Below, one piece after another: positions 1-10,168 of a DNA stretch of 64,000 nt (position 1 is its first letter; each line of letters begins with the position of its first letter). The DNA is from Lumbricus terrestris. Taxonomy: Eukaryota; Annelida; Clitellata; Crassiclitellata; Lumbricidae. Below the pieces are notes generated by a model that made no database searches, was not told where the DNA came from, and saw only the letters and a list, made by a program, of their open reading frames with translations. Both the position numbers and the translations under genes were made by a program. The stretch lies in the NCBI GenBank assembly GCA_949752735.1, contig OX457041.1, positions 26,710,205-26,774,204 of the forward strand, given 5' to 3'.

Positions 1-320
1 CAGAGTTTGGAAAGTGTCAACATCAAGACGCGGCAGCAGCTGTTGAAGTCAACTTCTACTGCAAAGTTTGCAGTGCAAACTTCAGAATAACCGGTAGGCT
101 AGCTCTCAGAAAATTTTGCAAGAGTCAGGGAATCTCATATAATTGCCAAAAGCAGTTTTTAAAAGTTGATGGTGAATTCTGGTGAAAGAGCATAACAATG
201 GACAATGGTAACAAAAATGAAGTGAAGGGGGTGAATTTAATAAATTTTGTTGCTGGGGGTCGTCACAACTTTCGAAATGTTACCAAGGGGTCGCCGCACC
301 AAAAAGGTTGAGAACCGCTG
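1..320. mobile_element. terminal part of a hAT-like transposon
   Basis: The segment ends at position 320 with GGTTGAGAACCGCTG, the inverted form of the common hAT terminus CAGNGGTTCTCAACC. The sequence before it (GGGGTCGCCGCACCAAAAAG) has the style of widespread hAT subterminal sequence. The other end lies outside the window, so the target duplication cannot be checked; acctagtg at 321-328 would be the right copy. The element sits in a PIGA intron. The left limit is arbitrary. Confidence 0.55.
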
Positions 321-440
321 ACCTAGTGGAATCAAGGTTTAAAGAAAAATAAGCACCTTATTTATGAGTGCATAACATGTGCGACAATGGACGTTGTATC
401 CGTATGTAGGCATTGTATTTGTGACTGTTTCTGTGTGTAG

Positions 441-616
441 GCATTTTCTACCCTTGCTCATGAATCGATGTTCCACGCTCGAACGATGAACATCAAAGCA
501 GTTTTCACCGATCACTCACTGTTTGGATTTGCTGATCTTAGTTCGATACTCACCAATAAAGTCCTCAAGTTTTCATTAGCTGGAGTCAACCATACTATCT
601 GCGTTTCTCACACCAG
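441..616 (+). CDS. PIGA: PIGA exon a (first visible)
   Basis: The acceptor is ...ctgtgtgtag and the donor is CACCAG|gtattg. It encodes [15 protein letters not shown], then [20 protein letters not shown] and [10 protein letters not shown], typical of the N-terminal Rossmann half of PIGA. It begins in phase 0 and ends with two bases (AG) of a serine codon completed by the next exon. Confidence 0.93.
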
Positions 617-3600
617 GTATTGAATGATGTGGCCACCAGGGCCTTCAATGACAAAAGGAAAACACAGATGTATGCCTTTGGCATGTGTCTGTGTTTACTT
701 ATTTATTTATTCGTTTGCCACATTTGCTATAGCGCCCCTTCAAGCGCTCTCGCAGAAGTGCTCCCGACTACAGCATGGGCACTGTAACGGAGTTTCACGC
801 CGAAACACATGAGCAATTGCGAGTGAAGGACTTGCTCAAGGGCTATATGTGGCGGCTTGAAGTGGATTTGAACCTGAAGCTGTCCGGTTCCAAGGCACCA
901 AACCCACCACTGCGCACCATTTGCGTCATTTTGCAATACCTCATAATCTTGGGTATATGATGTGCAGTTGTGCACCTTTCCTGACAAAATCTGTCTGAAG
1001 TATGGGTGCGCATTTTAGTACGTAGGAAAAAGTTCTTTGATGTTTTAGTAAAGGACCAACTACATGAAGACTGCTTTTGGATAAAAAGTTTTATGTTTTC
1101 TGTATTTTTGGATAAAAAGTTTTATATTTTCTTTAGAAAATAGAAATCTTTGTGTTTATGGAATGTAAATTATCTTTCTATTGGTGTTCAGAAAGTATTT
1201 TATTTGTTTTTTTGATTTTGTGTGTCAGTTTTTAATATTGAGATTTATGTGAATTTATTATTCTGTGGTCTATGTTTCTGTAGCAAAGAGAACACAGTGT
1301 TGCGAGCAAAAATCGATCCGTGTGTTGTTTCCGTCATTCCAAACGCAGTTGATGCTTCTGTCTTTACACCTGATCCATTAAAACGACATCCTGATAAAAG
1401 TACGTCTCGCTCGATGTCATATCGTAGACGTTTCAAGCAAAATAATTATTTTTCATTTAATTTTAAACGGACAAAGTGCAGTCTGATTACAATTCATAGT
1501 TTGAACGGACGACAACGAAGAGTTATTACAGGAGTCAAAGGTTTGTTGAAAAAATTACCTTTTTTTGATGATTTGCTACGTGAAGCAATAAAATTTGTGA
1601 TTATGGTTAATATATGAATCAATTATGTTTTGTGTATCTGGGCTTTGTATTAGCTTATTAATTCATTGTGATTGGCTTTTTAGTTCATTGTGATTAGCTT
1701 ATTAATTCATTGTGATTAGCTTTTTAGTTCATTGTGATTAGCTTATTTATTAATTGTGATTAGCTTTTTAGTTCATTGTGATTAGCTTATTAATTCATTG
1801 TGATTATTTACGTGAAGCTGAAACTCGTTTCAGTTACAATTATTGTGATGAGTCGACTCGTTTATCGGAAGGGAGCCGATCTCCTCGCTTCAATTATTCC
1901 CGAGATTTGCTCAAAACATCCAAATGTACAGTTTATCATAGGTTAGTATTCTCCTGAAGTTGTATATAAATTTTGTTTTTGCGTTTTATATTTTATTGAT
2001 GGTCCTACACAATGGTGAATATTGTACCAGTTGTTACTGTACTGAGATGAGAAATTTATTACCGGTAATTTTTTTATCTGAAAGCTGTATTGATGTGGCC
2101 CGATGGAATTAGCAACCTTGCAGTGTTACTTCAGTTATGGTTTTTCAGTTACAGTTTCAGTTACAGTTATCTATTTTTTTATTTTTCAGTTACAGTTTCA
2201 GTTACAGTTAACTGCAATGAGATTTTTCAGTTTCAGTTACAGTTATTTCTTATTTTTCAGTTACAGTTTCAGTTACAGTTATTACGTGTATATTCAAACG
2301 TCACAACTACTAAGACACTGATCACAGTCACACATATTGCGCAAAGTTCCCAGAAAGTTGAATAGGAGATCAATCTGATTTTACATATTGTCGGTTGACT
2401 TTAAGGAACACACGACGTTCCAGGTTTACACTTATTCTGTTTCGCTTTCTTGCACACAAGTCCCCACAAACTGAGAAAACGCGTTCAACGTATGCTTGTG
2501 AAGCAGGCGCTGATACGAAGTCTTCTGCAATCAGGGCCAGAGATGGATAGGCGCTCTGTCGATCCACCCAGACGGACAGTCCATTATCTAGGTCACCGCC
2601 GAAGATGGTTGCTTCCGCCAAGTATCGATCAAGCTCCCCATCGATACCGGACGTCCTTAATACTGAACTGAAGGAGATTCTGGTCCGGCTATCCTGCGAT
2701 AGGAGCTTGAAGCGCTTCAATGGCGGTGGCTGGTCTTCTCTCGACGACGCAGTCGTCTCCTGTGCAGCTGTGCCACTCTCGACTTGCGTCTGTGCACTTG
2801 TTTTATTTTCAAGTTAACTCCTTTTGATTCTTCAGTTATACAGTTATTGTTTTTCAGTTTCTATTACAGTTTCAGTTATTCAACATTTTTCAGTTACAGT
2901 TAACTGGCAAAGATTTTTCAGTTATTCTGCTATTTCAGTTACAGTTTCAGTTAATAGAAATAACACTGCAACCTTGTGTGTGTTACTGGTGAGATGATGA
3001 TGACGACGACCACGATGTTTGTAATGATAATAATTCTTACTACTACTACTACTAATAATAATAATGATAATAATAATAACAGTAATAATGATGATGATTA
3101 AAAAATGTATTAGGACCTCAGTTGGCTCCAGGACTATGTTTACATGCTTCTGTTCTATTTGCAATCATGCTCTCTGAAACTGTAGGGTTTGAAAATAAGA
3201 TAAGATGCACTGTGTCCATCTCGAATTCTAGCTAGTAACTCCTCCTCCTTTGTTGTTCTAAAATTGTATTTCTTGTCTCGTGGCCTTGCACAATAGGTGC
3301 GCCTCTGAACGGTTAGCACTATTAGAGGCGCTTTATAAATATTTGAATACAATACAATAATTGAATAGCAGCATTAAATGAACTACACACCTGCCAGTGA
3401 TAATATATTGATTTGATAAACTGTGGTTATTTAAATTCTTCTTTTCTAGGAGGGGATGGTCCAAAACGGCTGGCAATTGAGGAGGTGAGGGAACACTACC
3501 AGCTGCACGACAGGGTCCAGATGCTTGGCACTGTCGATCATTCACAAGTCCGACAGGTTATTATTGTCTCAACGTCTCCAGAAATCGCTTCCTTTGCTGC

Positions 3601-6600
3601 TTCAGACACGCATATGCTTCTGATGGGCATCTTCTGCTGGCAGTCATTGGTTCATAATATTATGCTGCTTATGACTATTGTGAGGCCCTGTTGGTTATTG
3701 GTTTCCATGCATACATCGTGGTCTTGTTAAGTCTTCATGCTGTCCTCTCCTGGGCTTGAAATTAATTTGTTACCATCGAAAATTGAAATATTTCGAAAGT
3801 CTTGTCTAAAAGCGTGGGATTTCAGATCTGTTTGATAGTCTTCCTGGAGTGCCTTTACGAGATATATAAATGTTCAGTTGCCTGCTTACTCATGTATTTT
3901 TATATCGAGAAATATTTTTAATACAGCACCTTTCAAGTGTCTCTCGGAATTAGCTGCATTCTAGCTTTGGTATCTTAACCAGTGTGTTTTAAGATAGTTT
4001 GAAATGTAGACTGAAGAAAGTCAGCGGTATGCATATGGCGTGGAAGGCATTCCAAAAGAAAGACCTTCTTTGGTGGATGGCATGATGAGCTGGAGTGGAT
4101 GTGCAAAATTTCTACACTTGTGTCTCTCTGTTGGCACAGAGGTCTATTATCACAAACCCAATTGCAACATTCCCCTTAATCAAAACTTCAGTGCATGGTT
4201 TCTGAACTGTTACTTCGAAAGTTTTTTTATCACTTTAAAAATTTTAAATATTTTTGCATGGTGCAGAATATAACCATTTTCCAGGTCACTAACTTGACAC
4301 CTGAACTCTAAGTTCCCTTGTGCATGCCAATTCAATGAGTTATATGATGCGTAAAACAGTGGCTGCCATACAAACAATTGCATATGTCAAGAATTGTGAG
4401 TTATTTCAACTTTGATTAAATTTCGAAATCATTAAGAATATTATTAACTGCTGCACCGATAAAGAAGATTTCTTAGCAAGCGAATGTCTGCATTTATTTT
4501 CTTTTTTCCTTGATGTCTTTAGGTCTTGGTCCAGGGTGATATATTTCTGAACACGTCTCTGACAGAAGCGTTCTGTATTGCGATTGTTGAGGCAGTCTGC
4601 TGTGGGTAAGAAAAGCTTCTGTTTAATTTTCTTTTACTTTAGGTTTGGGTTATTCTGGGTTTTTATTTAGAGCTTCTCTGTTTTATCAGTATTGATTAAA
4701 TGATTTATTTAGTGCTAATTTCAAAATCCCATTTGGATGTCAGGCAAGAATTATGTCCTCAGTTGTTTTCAGTATGCGATAAGAGAAAGAAATAGGTCCT
4801 CCATAAAGCTGGAAATTGTGAAGTCTAAAGATGTGGACTATTGTTCTAAGAGACATAATTATATACATCATTTAGTGTTAGTATGGAGCAAACAGTTGGT
4901 TGTTTGAAGTTGAAGTTTGTCTTTGCAGGATTTATCGTCATCTGTTTTGTGTTTTTGCAGAGTTTAGGTTTAAGATTTCACTTTCGTGAGATTTGTATAT
5001 TGAATGTATTTTGATTTTGTGATTATTTACATTTCTGAAATTCTATTTATTTGCTTGCTTTTTGCATGCTTGCACAGCCTGCAGGTTGTCAGCACAAGTG
5101 TTGGGGGAATTCCTGAAGTCCTACCTGCCCATCTGATTCGATTGGCTGAACCAAGTGCAACAGGTGGCTTTAAGTCTTATATAAATCTAATTTGTCTAGT
5201 AGAATTCAGAATCCATTTGAAATATCCAGCCAAAACAGATTTCCAGTACTATGTTTCTTGTGTTTGTAATATAAATAATCATATGTAATATAATTATAAT
5301 TATTCCTTCAACGGATACAGACGAAATTTCATCAAGGTTTGAATTCTTGCAAGTTACTACGTTTACATTTGAACTGATTCTTGAGATCATGTTTTTTTTA
5401 CCGTTCCCACCTGTTGTAAAGTGCCGCTGACATCTGCATCCTCGTCTCGCAACTTAAAAGCCAATGCATACCTGTTTAAACTGATATATTTTTCTTTATT
5501 TCTCAATAGTTCATTGCTTTCATTTTGCTGTACACATGTAGCTGTTTAATGAATCAAGCTGAGTAGCAAGCAGTGTGTCATGCTGGTGGAGACATGATGA
5601 TAATAAACAATTGTTTAATAAAAATTGAAGCTGCCTCTGAATTGTTGTGAGCATGTCTACTTAGATGTAACTCTTAGTTAAATTATTCTGTTGGATTAGA
5701 AAAAATATCTAAAAGTGGCATTTCTCAAAGAATGTACCATAGTAGGATGGTACTATGGATTAGATAAGAAATTTCTTAGAAGTTGTGTTACCTAATTGCC
5801 TACTTTTGCATGTAACAGATCTGATCAGTGCTCTGCACCTGGCCATAGAGGATCGACAGAATGGGAAGGTACTTTCCCCTGAGGCAGCCCATGACTGGAT
5901 CCGCAAGACCTACACATGGCAGAACGTAGCTGCAAGAACTGAAGTCGTCTATAACAAAATCTCAGCTGCGGAAGAAGTCAGTCTGGCTGATCGGATGGTG
6001 AGGTAAGACATGGATGATCTCGACTAGGTGTTGTCAGGTATGGTAACTAAGAGAAAGTAAGGTAATGTGAGGATGCACAGCAAGATAACGCAAGTAAAGT
6101 AAGGTAAAATTGGACATGGAAAGGTAAATTGGGTAATAAAGGTGACGTAGGTACAGTGATGTAGTAGATGAGATAATGCAGTGGTTCCCAACATTTTTTT
6201 ACTTTTGGGCCACTTTTTGTAAGTTTGAGGACACGAGGGCCACTTTTTCTTAGTTGAAAGACATTAGGGGGCCACAGGGCTACAATTTAATTAGCTAAGA
6301 GCACATTAAATTGCTATAATTGAATCAAAATAGAATATTTCATGCTATTTATAGATGTAAAAATAAAAATAATTAGCAGGAAATAATTACATGTTCTATC
6401 CTGCATAAATTGCCAATTTTCTCATAAATTTTTGTTAATTCTTTGAGAGATGAGGGCCATTATTTTTTAGGCCTGGCAGGCCACTTTTGGCCCGTGGGCT
6501 ACGGGTTGGGAACCACTAAGATAATGTAAGGTGAGGTATGTAATGTAAAGTAAATGGATGGAGGGAGAGCAGAAGGCAGCAAAGACGTTGAAGTAGTCTC

Positions 6601-7614
6601 ACAAGTGATGAAAGTGGAAGACAGAGAGAGGCAGAGATAGAGAGATCAAATCATTTGTAGTTATTGTTTTCTCATTTAAAGATGTGTTGAAGTATTTAAA
6701 GTGTTCACTTGTTGTCTTTTTGTAGGTACAACAAGTGTGGTTTGGTGGCAGGCAAAATCTTTGTCTTAATTGCTGCCCTTAATTACCTATTTCTTATTTT
6801 TGTCACCTGGCTCTCGCCTGCTCAGGTAAGTGTACATTTCCTATTCGCTTTAGTGCATAAATTAGCATGTTAAATAGACATCTGAAGCCATGATGTAACC
6901 ATACGACAGAATGTTTTTTGCTGTGTTAGATAGCTTAGTGCATAAAAATTTATTATTTGTATGATATAATATGCTCATTGAGATTGTAGACCATAGTGTG
7001 GTGGCTGTTGGTTTTACTAAATACTGAGATTGTACACCATCGTGTGGTTAGCATGTGGCTCTTCTAGACATTAAGATTGTTCACCATAGTGTCTTTAACA
7101 CTGTTTTACTAGACATTGAGATTGTACACCAAAGTGTGGTTAGGGGGCTTTTTATAAGTTACGCACACAAGTTAAAAATGTTTAGCTAGAAACATGATGT
7201 TTAGTGATATAAAATTGTAGCCTAGGGTTAAATAACTGCTTTATATGTGACTTTAAAGAATTAGCTTTTGTAAGGTGGAGAGGTGTTAGAGAAGCTTGTC
7301 TGTACGTTTGCAATGGGAGACCAAAAATGTACGTGGGGGAGATCGAAAATACGAATTTTTTTGGTAAGTAATGCATATGATGGACCTTAAGCAGTTGGTT
7401 TTAATACTGGATATTCTTACACTCGTTAAGCGAACTTGTATGTAAACAAACCACTAATATCTATACTCACTTGTTGAAATAGCCAAGCTTGGATTACCTA
7501 ATATTTTATGTGCTTGTCTGGTTTCTCTTTTCGTAGAGCATTGATATTGCTGTTGATTGTCGAAAACTGAGAGAGCTGAAAACTTCAAAAGTGCACAACA
7601 AACAGTCTTGCTAG
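441..7614 (+). CDS. PIGA: PIGA, GPI-GlcNAc transferase catalytic subunit (3' nine exons)
   Basis: Known role: PIGA is the catalytic subunit of the ER-membrane GPI-GnT complex. It transfers GlcNAc from UDP-GlcNAc to phosphatidylinositol, the first step of GPI-anchor synthesis, and belongs to glycosyltransferase family GT4. Seen here: nine exons (441-616, 1284-1399, 1834-1941, 3450-3556, 4523-4605, 5078-5163, 5819-6002, 6726-6825, 7537-7614) join without a frame break into 345 residues plus TAG. All introns are GT-AG. The product follows animal PIGA colinearly from [11 protein letters not shown] through [25 protein letters not shown], the EX7E motif, [11 protein letters not shown] and a hydrophobic C-terminal span. 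The N-terminal nucleotide-sugar part, about 140 residues in human PIGA (484 aa), lies upstream of the window. Introns hold several transposons but no coding damage is visible. Confidence 0.95.
725..930 (-). mobile_element. tRNA-derived SINE, copy 1
   Basis: On the minus strand this begins with a tRNA-like head that holds a B-box-type GGTTCAAATCC. It continues through a body conserved with 39373-39510 and 60569-60761 (AAGTCCTTCACTCGCAATTG and GGCGTGAAACTCCG), and ends in a GGGGCGCTATA tail. It lies in a PIGA intron. The family name is unknown to me. Confidence 0.6.
1284..1399 (+). CDS. PIGA: PIGA exon b
   Basis: The acceptor is tttctgtag and the donor AAAA|gtacgt. It encodes [21 protein letters not shown] and then [18 protein letters not shown]. 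The VIPNAVD motif is characteristic of the GT4 linker between the two Rossmann domains. It ends with one base of an Ile codon. Confidence 0.94.
1640..1805. repeat. 24-bp minisatellite in PIGA intron
   Basis: About seven imperfect units of roughly 24 bp carry the core TTCATTGTGATTAGCTT with TATTAA or TTTTAG linkers. The array ends about 30 bp before the acceptor of the next PIGA exon (1834). Confidence 0.8.
1834..1941 (+). CDS. PIGA: PIGA exon c
   Basis: The acceptor is ctcgtttcag and the donor ATAG|gttagt. It encodes [19 protein letters not shown], then [18 protein letters not shown], the start of the second (nucleotide-sugar binding) Rossmann fold. No open reading frame over 60 codons marks it; it was found by following the protein alignment and the splice sites. 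Confidence 0.93.
2125..2290 (+). repeat. subterminal CAGTTACAGTTT array (left)
   Basis: Repeated 12-mers CAGTTACAGTTT, separated by short T-rich runs, make up the left subterminal part of the hAT element. A second array in the same orientation occupies about 2830-2950. Such repeats are typical of transposase-binding subterminal regions; that role is inferred. Confidence 0.8.
2370..2720 (-). pseudogene. hAT transposase C-terminal dimerisation fragment
   Basis: An open frame of 116 codons includes [20 protein letters not shown], then [18 protein letters not shown]. This matches the hAT C-terminal dimerisation region (pattern YP-LA--A---L-IPASSA--ERVFS). The BED finger and the DDE/RNase H-like catalytic core are absent, so it cannot be a functional transposase. 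The reading frame itself is uninterrupted, which suggests recent decay or a deletion-derived family. Confidence 0.88.
2830..2950 (+). repeat. subterminal CAGTTACAGTTT array (right)
   Basis: This is the right-hand counterpart of the array at 2125-2290, inside the same element, with the same orientation rather than an inverted one. Confidence 0.75.
2995..3100. repeat. GAT/ACT/AAT trinucleotide microsatellite
   Basis: Mixed runs of GATGAC, ACT and AAT trinucleotides lie immediately right of the hAT target duplication. No coding meaning. Confidence 0.8.
3165..3361 (+). mobile_element. retroposon 3' tail (GAGGCGCTTTATAAAT type)
   Basis: The segment ends in GAGGCGCTTTATAAATATTT followed by GAATACAATACAATA. 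A GCGCT-plus-TATAAAT ending with an A-rich tail is a common SINE/LINE 3' end. Related endings occur at 45965 and, inverted, at about 46045. The 5' limit is not defined. Confidence 0.4.
3450..3556 (+). CDS. PIGA: PIGA exon d
   Basis: The acceptor is ttcttttctag and the donor CGACAG|gttatt. It encodes [20 protein letters not shown] and then [21 protein letters not shown] corresponds to the G(E/D)GPKR sugar-nucleotide-binding loop of PIGA. Confidence 0.94.
4523..4605 (+). CDS. PIGA: PIGA exon e with EX7E catalytic motif
   Basis: The acceptor is tgtctttag and the donor TGTGG|gtaag. It encodes [20 protein letters not shown] and then [17 protein letters not shown] is the EX7E motif of GT4 retaining glycosyltransferases. 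The exon is only 83 bases long and was located by family alignment. Confidence 0.93.
5078..5163 (+). CDS. PIGA: PIGA exon f
   Basis: The acceptor is gcttgcacag and the donor ACAG|gtggct. It encodes [20 protein letters not shown], then [15 protein letters not shown] is the conserved loop after EX7E. It ends in phase 1. Confidence 0.93.
5819..6002 (+). CDS. PIGA: PIGA exon g
   Basis: The acceptor is catgtaacag and the donor GTGAG|gtaaga. It encodes [19 protein letters not shown], then the [20 protein letters not shown] segment that matches PIGA KTFYTWRNVAERTEKVY. This is the end of the catalytic domain. Confidence 0.95.
6179..6518. mobile_element. hAT-like MITE, 340 bp, exact TSD
   Basis: The inverted termini CAGTGGTTCCCAAC and GTTGGGAACCACTA are flanked by exact copies of agataatg (6171-6178 and 6519-6526). 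Internal GGCCACTTTT motifs near both ends extend the inverted symmetry. It is non-coding and lies within a PIGA intron. Confidence 0.93.
6726..6825 (+). CDS. PIGA: PIGA exon h, membrane segment
   Basis: The acceptor is ctttttgtag and the donor GCTCAG|gtaagt. It encodes [18 protein letters not shown], then [15 protein letters not shown]. The hydrophobic run from GLVAGK to FVTWL corresponds to the single C-terminal ER transmembrane helix of PIGA. Confidence 0.94.
6826..7536. other. last PIGA intron with degenerate repeats
   Basis: The intron holds about four diverged copies of a phrase near TGAGATTGTACACCATAGTG (6980-7140), spaced by roughly 50 bp. It is otherwise AT-rich with no recognised element. 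Confidence 0.5.
7537..7614 (+). CDS. PIGA: PIGA terminal exon
   Basis: The acceptor is tcttttcgtag. It encodes [19 protein letters not shown], then HNKQSC and TAG. The opening SIDIAVD matches the PIGA tail (human SIIDVAIDATG). The tail is short and basic. No canonical AATAAA was seen in the next few hundred bases. Confidence 0.88.
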   Translation, partial: SIDIAVDCRKLRELKTSKVHNKQSC

Positions 7615-8156
7615 CGTCGTTGTTCTTCTTTTCTTTAAAATGACCATCACTGTCAATAATTAACTAATATGATTGTTTTATTGTATAATGAGTTGATTGT
7701 ATGTTTGGATACTCAGCATCACCTTGTCACACTTCACAGCTATATCTCTATTAATGCACTTCCTACAGTCTCCTTATGCATTCGTTTTTAACGTCTTTTC
7801 ACTTACCTATAAGTCTCTGCAATGATCCAATAATTATATTGATTAGCTCTTAATCTTCCAATCGCCCCACTTTTCCTATTATTCCCTTACGTCGCTTTTG
7901 CCTATTCACTGATAGGCCTGCTGATCATTGTATTTTAGAGCTTTAACCGGTCCATATTCCATGCTGTGGTACTGCGCCTCTGATCTCCCCAATGGTTACC
8001 CAACTGAATTCTGCATATTCTCTATTTCCATCCCTCATGTCATACACTAACCGAGCATCATTGCTTAATATCCTCCTCTGTCTTTGCATTCAAAGCTATT
8101 AACGTTAAGGCACAACTCTTCAAGAGACCTTCACACGCTCTGTAAACAATCTGCCG
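7615..8156. other. PIGA 3' flank, no clear feature
   Basis: The DNA downstream of the PIGA stop is AT-rich. Conceptual translations faintly resemble a LINE C-terminus, but no motif is firm. It is interrupted at 8157 by a MITE whose right target copy continues the same sequence. Confidence 0.4.
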
Positions 8157-8490
8157 CAAGGGCGGATACAGAAATTTTCGAAGGGGGGAGCCAAATTTTC
8201 GGTCTTGGGCAGGGAGAAATTTTCGTCTTGGTCGTCAAAAAAACTGATGACCTTTTTTAAAAGTCATTTGTCTCCAATTTCTAGGAAAAAAGATACCATT
8301 TTATTCGCAAAAAGAGTTGACCTTTTTTCTCGTACGGACCTTGTGGTGTGCGGACTTCTTGGGTGTGGATAGGACTTACGGAATTACTAATTGGGACCAC
8401 GTCAACTTTCTGAGCCAGAATGGCTGGTCAAAAATAAAGAAATTTCTAAATGGGGCCATGGCCGGATTGCCCCCCCTGGATCCACCCCTG
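8157..8490. mobile_element. hAT-like MITE (GGCGGAT termini), exact TSD
   Basis: The element runs from CAAGGGCGGATACAG to CTGGATCCACCCCTG and is flanked by exact 8-bp copies of atctgccg (8149-8156, 8491-8498). The inside contains GGGGCCATGGCCGGATTGCC and a CAAAAAAACTGATGACCTTT module that recurs in other elements here. It is 334 bp and non-coding. Confidence 0.93.
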
Positions 8491-8837
8491 ATCTGCCGCC
8501 TCCCATATCTTTTGAGATAAGCACAACCTGCAGTAGCAGCTGTTCCCTCTTCACTCTCTGATCTCCTTCAATGGAATTTACAATCCTACATTAACATCGA
8601 CTACAACACTATGAAGTGATGCAGGGCTCGTAATTTGATTCTTCCCTGCAAGTAGTTTATAATTAATTAAGCATAAAATTTTGGGGATTGTGATGCGTTA
8701 GTTGGCTGGTGGACTAACTGGTTTCAGATGGTTGATTTTGATAGAATCAGATGATTGGTTAAATCCTGCTGGGGTTGACTTCTGTAGCACATCCAAATCA
8801 GTCGAAAGTATGCACTCGGTAGGCAGACTATTTGAGA

Positions 8838-9276
8838 CATAGATGTAAAAAACGATGGAAACGGAATAAAAAACGGTAAAAAACGTCGTTTTTTTAAAAA
8901 CGTCGTTTTTTTCGAAAAAATAAAAAACGACAAAAAAACGATAAAAAACGGAAACGGTAAATAATTTGACTTTGCTACATCTTAAACCGCATTTTAACCT
9001 TGAAAACATTGATTAGGAACCTACTTCACGCAGGCAATCTCTTAAATGATGATGTTAAACGATGAAATAATGACTTTAGTTAGCTGAATCATTGAGAGTT
9101 GGCGGAAAACATAAGGAATATCAGAAAAAATTAAAATTAAGTAGAATAATAACAGAAAGTAAATGAATAAATAAAGTTAAAGAAAAAATAAAAAACGATG
9201 GGAAAAATAAAAAACGAAAAAAACGACGTTTTTTGGGAGAGAATAAAAAACGAAAAAAACGTTTTTTACAACTATG
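8838..9276. mobile_element. hAT-like MITE rich in AAAAAACG, exact TSD
   Basis: The termini are CATAGATGTAAAAAACG and CGTTTTTTACAACTATG, with exact copies of atttgaga at 8830-8837 and 9277-9284. Both ends are built of many AAAAAACG/CGTTTTTT words, including AAACGTCGTTTTTTT palindromes at 8881-8915. It is 439 bp and non-coding. Confidence 0.9.
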
Positions 9277-9631
9277 ATTTGAGACACGTGTTCAGCGGTG
9301 GTGCTACCATAGGTAATTATTTTGACCTCCTATTTTAAACTTGACCTGCTTTATGACCTGCCAATTTGTGCCAAATATGCATTGAAATCTTTGTATATAT
9401 ATCTTCCTTAGATTTAATTTCTTTGAGCTGCTGAATAAAATTTCCATGACCCTGACGCACCCTGCTGAAATTGTTTGTCTGGTGTTGCACACTGCCACGT
9501 ATTCATAAAATGCAACGAAAGATTACTGATCAACCGAACACCTGTAGAAAGAGCGACGGAGCCAGAGATATACATCAAGCTGATAGTTGACAGAAGATGA
9601 CAAGGATAGAGAAACCGAGGAACCAAGGCAG

Positions 9632-9704
<73 letters not shown>

Positions 9705-9711
9705 CGCGCAC
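9632..9711. repeat. (TG)n(CG)n microsatellite
   Basis: About 33 TG dinucleotides pass into a short alternating GCGCGC run, a classical Z-DNA-prone sequence. It is non-coding; the histidine/threonine repeat ORF on the other strand is an artefact. Confidence 0.95.
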
Positions 9712-10163
9712 GTATAGTGGGCAGCTAGCCTAGAAAGAAGTAGGACCTATGTGTTTAGGTGAATAAATAAAAGTCATTATTATGCTGAACGTCTTCTGTG
9801 ATAACTAAACAGAAACTATACTGACTGTCCCACACATGCAGCTGGTCTCAACCATTGGATTTCCTTGTAGAGCAAGCAGCCAACTACAACTGAACTCTCA
9901 TAGAAGCAGATAATATTATAGACCTATCAGACTATCAGCCATGCTATTGTTAAACTCCGGATGTGTTCTGTAGAAATGCCCTTAATTATAATCTGACACT
10001 GGACTCTTTCGCTATCATATTATAGACCTATCAGACTCTCACAGCTATAGGCCTAAGGCCTATAATCAATCAATCAATTTCGCGTAAACAATTGAGACTT
10101 CAGTCTGGCAAAACGCGGCCTGTTATAATAAGCGATCATCTTGACCTTACTCTAGGGTCTAGG
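9712..10163. other. spacer left of LTR element
   Basis: There is no gene. The phrase ATATTATAGACCTATCAGACT occurs twice (about 9913 and 10017), about 105 bp apart, showing a small local duplication. Confidence 0.5.
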
Positions 10164-10168
10164 CTAAG

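Larger units (their letters stand above)
2121..2968 (-). mobile_element. hAT element with transposase C-terminus and exact TSD
   Basis: The termini are CAGTGTTACTTC and GAAATAACACTG. The 8-bp flank caaccttg is duplicated exactly at 2113-2120 and 2969-2976. Between them lies a C-terminal hAT transposase fragment on the minus strand (2370-2720), flanked on both sides by arrays of CAGTTACAGTTT. The 848-bp length means most of the transposase is missing, so this is a deletion derivative. It sits in the PIGA intron between exons 1834-1941 and 3450-3556. Confidence 0.9.
3557..5818. other. PIGA introns d-e, e-f, f-g: no further feature seen
   Basis: Apart from the two exons at 4523-4605 and 5078-5163, this AT-rich stretch shows no recognisable transposon ends, tandem arrays or conserved coding sequence. 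Confidence 0.5.
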
